Shown here one piece after another: positions 4,872-10,558 of a stretch of 10,558 bases of DNA. Position numbers and translations under genes: made by a program. The stretch comes from Deltaproteobacteria bacterium (lineage in GTDB: Bacteria; Desulfobacterota; Desulfobulbia; Desulfobulbales; UBA5123): contig JAJYKH010000071.1 in the NCBI GenBank assembly GCA_021788685.1, positions 1-10,558 of the forward strand, in the 5' to 3' direction. The notes beneath the pieces are model-generated. The model had not been told where the DNA came from and did not search any database. It was given only the letters and a program-made list of their open reading frames with translations. Numbering within the stretch: position 1 is the stretch's first letter; every line of letters starts with the position of its first letter.

Positions 4872-7800
4872 ATGAAGACAATCGAGAAAGTCAGAAAGAG
4901 TTTTGCGAAAACTAAAAAGGTCATCGAGAAGCCTCACCTCATCGAGATGCAGCGCCTGTCGTTCGAGCGCTTTCTCCAGGCGGACGTCGATCCTGACGAC
5001 CGGGAGGACATCGGCCTGCAGGGAATCTTCAAGAGCGTCTTTCCCATCCAGGATTTCAATGGGGCCTGCTCGCTCGAGTTCGTCCGGTACAACTTCGGCG
5101 AGCCCAAGTATTCGGTGGAGGAATGCGTCGAGCGCGGAATGACATTCGAGGTCCCGGTCAAGATCACCGTCCGCCTGGTCTCCTACGATACCGACCCTGA
5201 CACCGGGGTGCAGAATATCCGCGATATCAAGGAGCAGTCGGTCTATCTCGGCTCCATTCCCCTGATGACCCGCACCGGCGTCTTCGTCATCAACGGCACG
5301 GAGCGGGTGATCGTGAGCCAGCTCCAGCGCTCTCCCGGCCTGTTCTATGATCACGACGGCGGCAAGACCCATGCCGGCGGCAAGCTGCTCTACTCCGCCC
5401 GCATCATTCCCGTGCGGGGCTCCTGGATCGATTTTGAGTTCGATGCCAAGGACATCCTTTACGTCCGCATCGACCGGCGGCGCAAGTTTCCGGTAACCAC
5501 CCTGCTGAAGGCCCTGGGCTACACCGCCGAGGACCTGCTCCGCTACTTCTATGTTACCGACAAGATCCTCATCGAGGGAGGCGCCTTCAAGCGGCATTTC
5601 GATCCGGAGGTCATCGTGGGCCAGCGCGCCCCCTATGACCTGATCGACCCCGCCACCGGAGATGTCATTGCCAAGAAGAACCGCAAAATCGGCAAGGCCC
5701 TTGCCAAACGGCTGCAGGAGACGGGGATCGAGCATCTCACCGTCGAGGCCGAGGACCTGCTCAACAAGTTCGTCACCCACGACGTGGTCCACCCCGAGAC
5801 GGGCGAGGTCATCCTGCCGATCAATGAGGAGATCACCCAGTCGGTCCTCGAGGCCATCGTCGAGGCGAAGGTCCCTGCCGTCGAGCTGCTCTACATCGAC
5901 GGGGTGAAGTATTCCGATTCCTTCCGCAAGACCCTGGCCCTCGACAAGGTGGCGAGCACCGAAGAGGCCCTGGTCGAGATCTACCGGCGGCTGCGGCCGA
6001 GCAGCCCTCCCACCATGGAAGTGGCGACCTCCTTCTTTGACAATCTTTTCTTCAGTCCCGACACCTACGACCTCTCCGAGGTGGGGCGGTTCAAGATCAA
6101 CGCCAAGCTGAAGCTCGACACCGACATCGAGCAGCGCACCCTCACCAAAGATGACATCATGGGGGCGGTGCGTTACCTGGTGCGGCTGAAAGACGAGCAG
6201 GGGCCCATCGACGACATCGACCACCTGGGGAACCGGCGGGTGCGGACAGTGGGCGAGCTGGTGGAAAACCAGTACCGCATGGGTCTGGTGCGCATGGAGC
6301 GGGCCATCCGGGAGCGGATGAGCCTTCAGGAAGTGGAGACCCTCATGCCCCACGATCTGATCAACCCCAAGCCGATCACCTCGGCCATCAAGGAGTTTTT
6401 CGGCACCAGCCAGCTCTCCCAGTTCATGGACCAGACCAACCCGCTTTCCGAGGTCACCCACAAGCGGCGCCTGAGCGCCCTCGGGCCGGGCGGCCTTTCT
6501 CGGGAACGGGCCGGCTTCGAGGTGCGGGACGTGCACCCCACCCACTACGGCCGCATCTGCCCGGTCGAGACCCCGGAAGGTCCCAACATCGGGCTCATCG
6601 TGTCGCTCGCCACCTATGCCCGGGTCAACCAGTACGGGTTCATCGAAACGCCGTATCGGCAGATCAGCGGCCGCAAGGTCACCGACGAAGTGGTGTTCAT
6701 GAGCGCCCTCGATGAGGGCGACCACATCATCGCCCCGGCCAAGACGGAGCTCGACGCCAAGAACCGGATTGTGGCCGATACCCTCATCGCCCGGCAGCGG
6801 GGGGAGGTGCTGATCGCCTCCGGCGACGACGTCACCCATGTGGACGTCTCCCCCAACCAGCTGGTGAGCGTGGCCGCCTCCCTGGTGCCGTTCCTGGAAA
6901 ACGACGACGCCAACCGGGCCCTCATGGGCTCCAACATGCAGCGGCAGGGGGTGCCGCTGCTCCGCCCCTCAGCGCCCCTCATTGGCACCGGCCTCGAAGC
7001 TGCGGTGGCCAGGGATTCGGGGGTCTGCCTGCTCGCGGGCGGCGACGGCGTCGTGGAGGAGTCGGATGCCAACCGGGTGGTGGTCCGCTACGAGGAGCCG
7101 GGAACCGACGGCTTCACTACCGGGGTGGCCGTCTACCGGCTGGACAAGTACCGCAAATCGAACCAGAACACCTGCTTCAACCAGCGGCCGATCGTGACTC
7201 CCGGCCAGCGGGTGACCAAGGGCCAGATCCTCGCCGACGGCCCGGGCACCGATCGGGGCGAGCTGGCCCTGGGCAAGAACGTGACCATCGCCTTCATGCC
7301 CTGGCGCGGTTTCAACTTCGAAGATTCCATCCTATTGAGCGAGCGGATGCTCAAGGAGGACACCTACACCTCCATCCACATCGAAGTGTTCGAGACCCTG
7401 GCCCGGGACACGAAGCTCGGCAAGGAGGAGATCACCCGCGACATCCCCAACGTGAGCGAAGAGGCCCTGCGTAACCTCGATGAGAGCGGCATCGTCCGCA
7501 TTGGCGCCGAGGTGAAGCCCGGGGATACCCTGGTGGGCAAGGTCACCCCCAAGGGCGAAACCCAGCTCTCCCCCGAGGAGAAGCTCCTGCGGGCCATCTT
7601 CGGCGAGAAGGCGGGCGACGTCAAGGACACCTCGCTGCGGGTGCCGCCCGGCATCGAGGGGGTGGTGATCGACGCCAAGGTCTTCTCCCGCAAGGGCGTG
7701 GAAAAGGACGAGCGGTCGCTTGCCATCGAGGAGATGGAGATCGGCATCCTCCAGCGGGACATGGAGGACGAGATCAGCTCCCTCAAGAAGGGGGTGCGCA

Positions 7801-8960
7801 GCCGTTTGGCCGACCTGATCGAAGGCAAGAAGGCGGAATCGGCCGTGCTCGGCAGGGACGGCTCCGTGCTCGTGGAAAAGGGAAAGAAGATCACCCGCGC
7901 CGCCATGGAGAAGATGTCGCTCTCGTCCATCCGCATGATGGAATTCAGCGGCCGCGACAAGCTCGAGGGTGAAATGGCCCTCCTGTTCGAGCGGTTCGAG
8001 AGCCAGCAGCAGATGGTCCGTGACCAGTACGAGGCGCGCATCGGCCGCCGGCGGAAGGGCGATGATCTGCCGCCCGGGGTCATCAAGATGGTCAAGGTCT
8101 ATGTGGCCACCAAGCGCAAGCTCTCGGTGGGCGACAAGATGGCGGGCCGCCACGGCAACAAGGGCGTGGTTTCCCGCATCCTGCCCGAGGAGGACATGCC
8201 TTATTTCGAGGACGGCACCCCGGTGGACGTGGTGCTCAACCCCTTGGGCGTCCCCTCCCGGATGAACGTGGGGCAGGTGCTGGAGGTCCATTTGGGGCGG
8301 GCCGCCCGCAAGCTCGGCGAGCAGATGGAGCAGCTGGCCCGGAAACGGGACCTGGCCGCCGTCCGCAAGAAGCTGCAGGCCGTCTACTCCAAGGAGGAGT
8401 ACCAGGAGATGACCGCCGGCCTCGCCGAGGACGACCTGCTCACCATCGCCGACAACCTGCGGGAGGGCGTGCCCGTGGCCACCCCGGTTTTCGACGGCGC
8501 CAACGAGGGCGAGATCCGGAGCATGCTCGTGGAGGCGGGGCTCGACGAGGTGGGGCAGTCCACCCTCTACGACGGCCTCACCGGCGAGAAGTTCGACAAC
8601 CAGGTGACCGTGGGCACTATGTATATCATGAAGCTCCACCACTTGGTGGATGACAAGATCCATGCCCGCTCCACCGGCCCCTATTCGCTGGTGACCCAGC
8701 AGCCCCTGGGCGGCAAGGCCCAATTCGGCGGCCAGCGGCTCGGGGAGATGGAGGTCTGGGCCATGGAGGCCTACGGCGCGGCTTACACGCTCAAGGAATT
8801 CCTCACCGTGAAGTCGGACGACGTCTCCGGCCGCACCAAGATGTATGAGCGCATCGTCAAGGGGAACAACTTCCTGGAGGCGGGGCTACCCGAATCCTTC
8901 CACGTCCTCATCAAGGAGCTCCAGGGGCTGTGCCTCGATATGGAGCTCATTGAAGAATAG
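4872..8960 (+). CDS. rpoB: DNA-directed RNA polymerase subunit beta
   Basis: RpoB is one half of the RNA polymerase catalytic core. The complete product is 1362 residues (E. coli 1342). The ATG at 4872 is fixed by an in-frame TGA directly before it (4869-4871) and by GTGAGG (4856-4861). Visible are the N-terminal protrusion and lobe (INGTERVIVSQLQRSPG), the rifampicin region from G511 (SQLSQFMDQTNPLSEVTHKRRLSALGPGG), the VETPEGPNIGL motif, the nucleotide-binding lysine region GDKMAGRHGNKG (about 1087-1098), and the C-terminal clamp (QPLGGKAQFGGQRLGEMEVWA). Rifampicin-contact positions carry sensitive-type residues: Q517, D520, H530 and S535, which are E. coli Q513, D516, H526 and S531. A lineage insertion rich in charged helices lies before about 1060. 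rpoC follows after 205 bases. Confidence 0.99.
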   Translation: MKTIEKVRKSFAKTKKVIEKPHLIEMQRLSFERFLQADVDPDDREDIGLQGIFKSVFPIQDFNGACSLEFVRYNFGEPKYSVEECVERGMTFEVPVKITVRLVSYDTDPDTGVQNIRDIKEQSVYLGSIPLMTRTGVFVINGTERVIVSQLQRSPGLFYDHDGGKTHAGGKLLYSARIIPVRGSWIDFEFDAKDILYVRIDRRRKFPVTTLLKALGYTAEDLLRYFYVTDKILIEGGAFKRHFDPEVIVGQRAPYDLIDPATGDVIAKKNRKIGKALAKRLQETGIEHLTVEAEDLLNKFVTHDVVHPETGEVILPINEEITQSVLEAIVEAKVPAVELLYIDGVKYSDSFRKTLALDKVASTEEALVEIYRRLRPSSPPTMEVATSFFDNLFFSPDTYDLSEVGRFKINAKLKLDTDIEQRTLTKDDIMGAVRYLVRLKDEQGPIDDIDHLGNRRVRTVGELVENQYRMGLVRMERAIRERMSLQEVETLMPHDLINPKPITSAIKEFFGTSQLSQFMDQTNPLSEVTHKRRLSALGPGGLSRERAGFEVRDVHPTHYGRICPVETPEGPNIGLIVSLATYARVNQYGFIETPYRQISGRKVTDEVVFMSALDEGDHIIAPAKTELDAKNRIVADTLIARQRGEVLIASGDDVTHVDVSPNQLVSVAASLVPFLENDDANRALMGSNMQRQGVPLLRPSAPLIGTGLEAAVARDSGVCLLAGGDGVVEESDANRVVVRYEEPGTDGFTTGVAVYRLDKYRKSNQNTCFNQRPIVTPGQRVTKGQILADGPGTDRGELALGKNVTIAFMPWRGFNFEDSILLSERMLKEDTYTSIHIEVFETLARDTKLGKEEITRDIPNVSEEALRNLDESGIVRIGAEVKPGDTLVGKVTPKGETQLSPEEKLLRAIFGEKAGDVKDTSLRVPPGIEGVVIDAKVFSRKGVEKDERSLAIEEMEIGILQRDMEDEISSLKKGVRSRLADLIEGKKAESAVLGRDGSVLVEKGKKITRAAMEKMSLSSIRMMEFSGRDKLEGEMALLFERFESQQQMVRDQYEARIGRRRKGDDLPPGVIKMVKVYVATKRKLSVGDKMAGRHGNKGVVSRILPEEDMPYFEDGTPVDVVLNPLGVPSRMNVGQVLEVHLGRAARKLGEQMEQLARKRDLAAVRKKLQAVYSKEEYQEMTAGLAEDDLLTIADNLREGVPVATPVFDGANEGEIRSMLVEAGLDEVGQSTLYDGLTGEKFDNQVTVGTMYIMKLHHLVDDKIHARSTGPYSLVTQQPLGGKAQFGGQRLGEMEVWAMEAYGAAYTLKEFLTVKSDDVSGRTKMYERIVKGNNFLEAGLPESFHVLIKELQGLCLDMELIEE

Positions 8961-8967
8961 CTCGTGT

Positions 8968-9091
8968 CAGAAAGCGGCCTTTTCGCCCGATTGCAGCTTT
9001 GCTCGGTTGCCGAAAAATGCTCGCGTACGGGCGTACGCTCCGTTTTTCGACTCCCTCGCGCCTTGCACTCGAACGAAACTGCTCGTTTCTG
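8968..9091. repeat. Large imperfect palindrome between rpoB and rpoC
   Basis: The left arm (8968-9029) and the reverse complement of the right arm (9032-9091) align over nearly their whole length. Paired blocks from outside in are CAGAAA/TTTCTG (8968-8973, 9086-9091), TTTCG/CGAAA (8981-8985, 9074-9078), CGA/TCG, TGCA/TGCA (8992-8995, 9064-9067), CGAAAAA/TTTTTCG (9011-9017, 9043-9049) and the core GCGTACG/CGTACGC (9023-9029, 9032-9038). It starts eight bases after the rpoB stop. The size, symmetry and sharp edges suggest a non-autonomous palindromic repeat inserted in the spacer. The transcript would fold into a long hairpin. I have an unverified memory of similar palindromes scattered in Geobacter/Desulfuromonas-type genomes. 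No coding capacity is evident. Confidence 0.75.
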
Positions 9092-9112
9092 TAGACTTTA
9101 TATAGATCGCAA

Positions 9113-9144
9113 GTGAACTGGCCCGCTAGGCCATTCGCTTTCAC
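9113..9144 (+). promoter_or_regulatory. Hairpin just upstream of the rpoC ribosome-binding site
   Basis: TGGCC (9119-9123) and GGCCA (9129-9133) form a 5-bp stem with loop CGCTA. GTGAA (9113-9117) and TTCAC (9140-9144) can extend it across a lopsided internal loop. It ends seven bases before GGAAAGGAGA (9151-9160). Between it and the large palindrome lies a short AT-rich run (TTTATATAG, 9097-9105) that resembles a -10 box but has no matching -35. A regulatory role is not established. Confidence 0.3.
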
Positions 9145-9165
9145 CCATTCGGAAAGGAGACGCTG

Positions 9166-10558
<1,393 letters not shown>

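Noticed and set aside
4716..6839. 707-codon open frame on the minus strand across rpoB
   Set aside because: It is antisense to unmistakable RpoB. Long antisense frames arise from GC-rich third codon positions, and the product is low-complexity (G, D, H, L rich) with no recognisable domain.
7332..8723. 463-codon minus-strand frame over the rpoB 3' half
   Set aside because: Same cause as above; shadow of RpoB with no family resemblance or ribosome-binding site that I can support.
8947..9144. 65-codon minus-strand frame in the rpoB–rpoC spacer
   Set aside because: Lies over the palindrome, has no ribosome-binding site or recognisable motif, and is best explained by chance.

Overview
This GC-rich window holds the conserved bacterial tuf–rpmG–tRNA-Trp–secE–nusG–rplK–rplA–rplJ–rplL–rpoB–rpoC translation/transcription cluster. 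All genes lie on the + strand, and both ends are cut inside a gene (tuf on the left, rpoC on the right). The order is typical of many bacteria. The protein sequences, for example the RpoB N-terminus with its VRKSFAKTKKVIE stretch and the NusG KPKPKV linker, look to me most like Desulfobacterota / former Deltaproteobacteria. That placement is by recall only and has moderate confidence.

Layout: 1-830 is the 3' two-thirds of EF-Tu. 862-1098 holds ribosomal protein L33 and a complete tRNA-Trp(CCA), followed by a perfect 13-bp hairpin with a short T-run. 1200-2021 holds secE and nusG. 2022-2155 is a leader with small hairpins before rplK and rplA (L11, L1; 2156-3372). 3373-3676 is a 304-base untranslated stretch. 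It begins with an AT-rich island, continues with a strong match to the ribosomal protein L10 leader (autoregulatory RNA), and ends in a strong Shine-Dalgarno and a TTG start for rplJ. rplJ and rplL (L10, L7/L12) are followed by a 244-base spacer with three successive hairpins, the usual place for attenuation or RNA processing between ribosomal-protein and RNA-polymerase genes. Complete rpoB is 4872-8960. A 205-base rpoB–rpoC spacer carries a large imperfect palindrome (8968-9091) that looks like an inserted dispersed repeat. rpoC then starts at GTG 9166 and runs off the edge.

How the genes work together: EF-Tu, L33, L11, L1, L10 and L7/L12 serve translation. L10, L12 and L11 form the stalk that recruits factors such as EF-Tu. 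SecE is part of the Sec translocon. NusG is the RNA polymerase elongation factor linking polymerase to ribosome or Rho. RpoB and RpoC are the catalytic RNA polymerase subunits. Co-location balances ribosome and polymerase synthesis, and the noncoding structures between genes are where differential expression would be set.

I see no novel protein system, mobile gene or CRISPR array. The points most worth checking are the palindrome between rpoB and rpoC, the mutually exclusive pairing in the rplL–rpoB spacer, and the last eight bases. Those bases (AGATCGGA) equal the start of the Illumina TruSeq adapter and replace the expected NADFDGD catalytic codons of RpoC, so they are almost certainly an assembly artefact.
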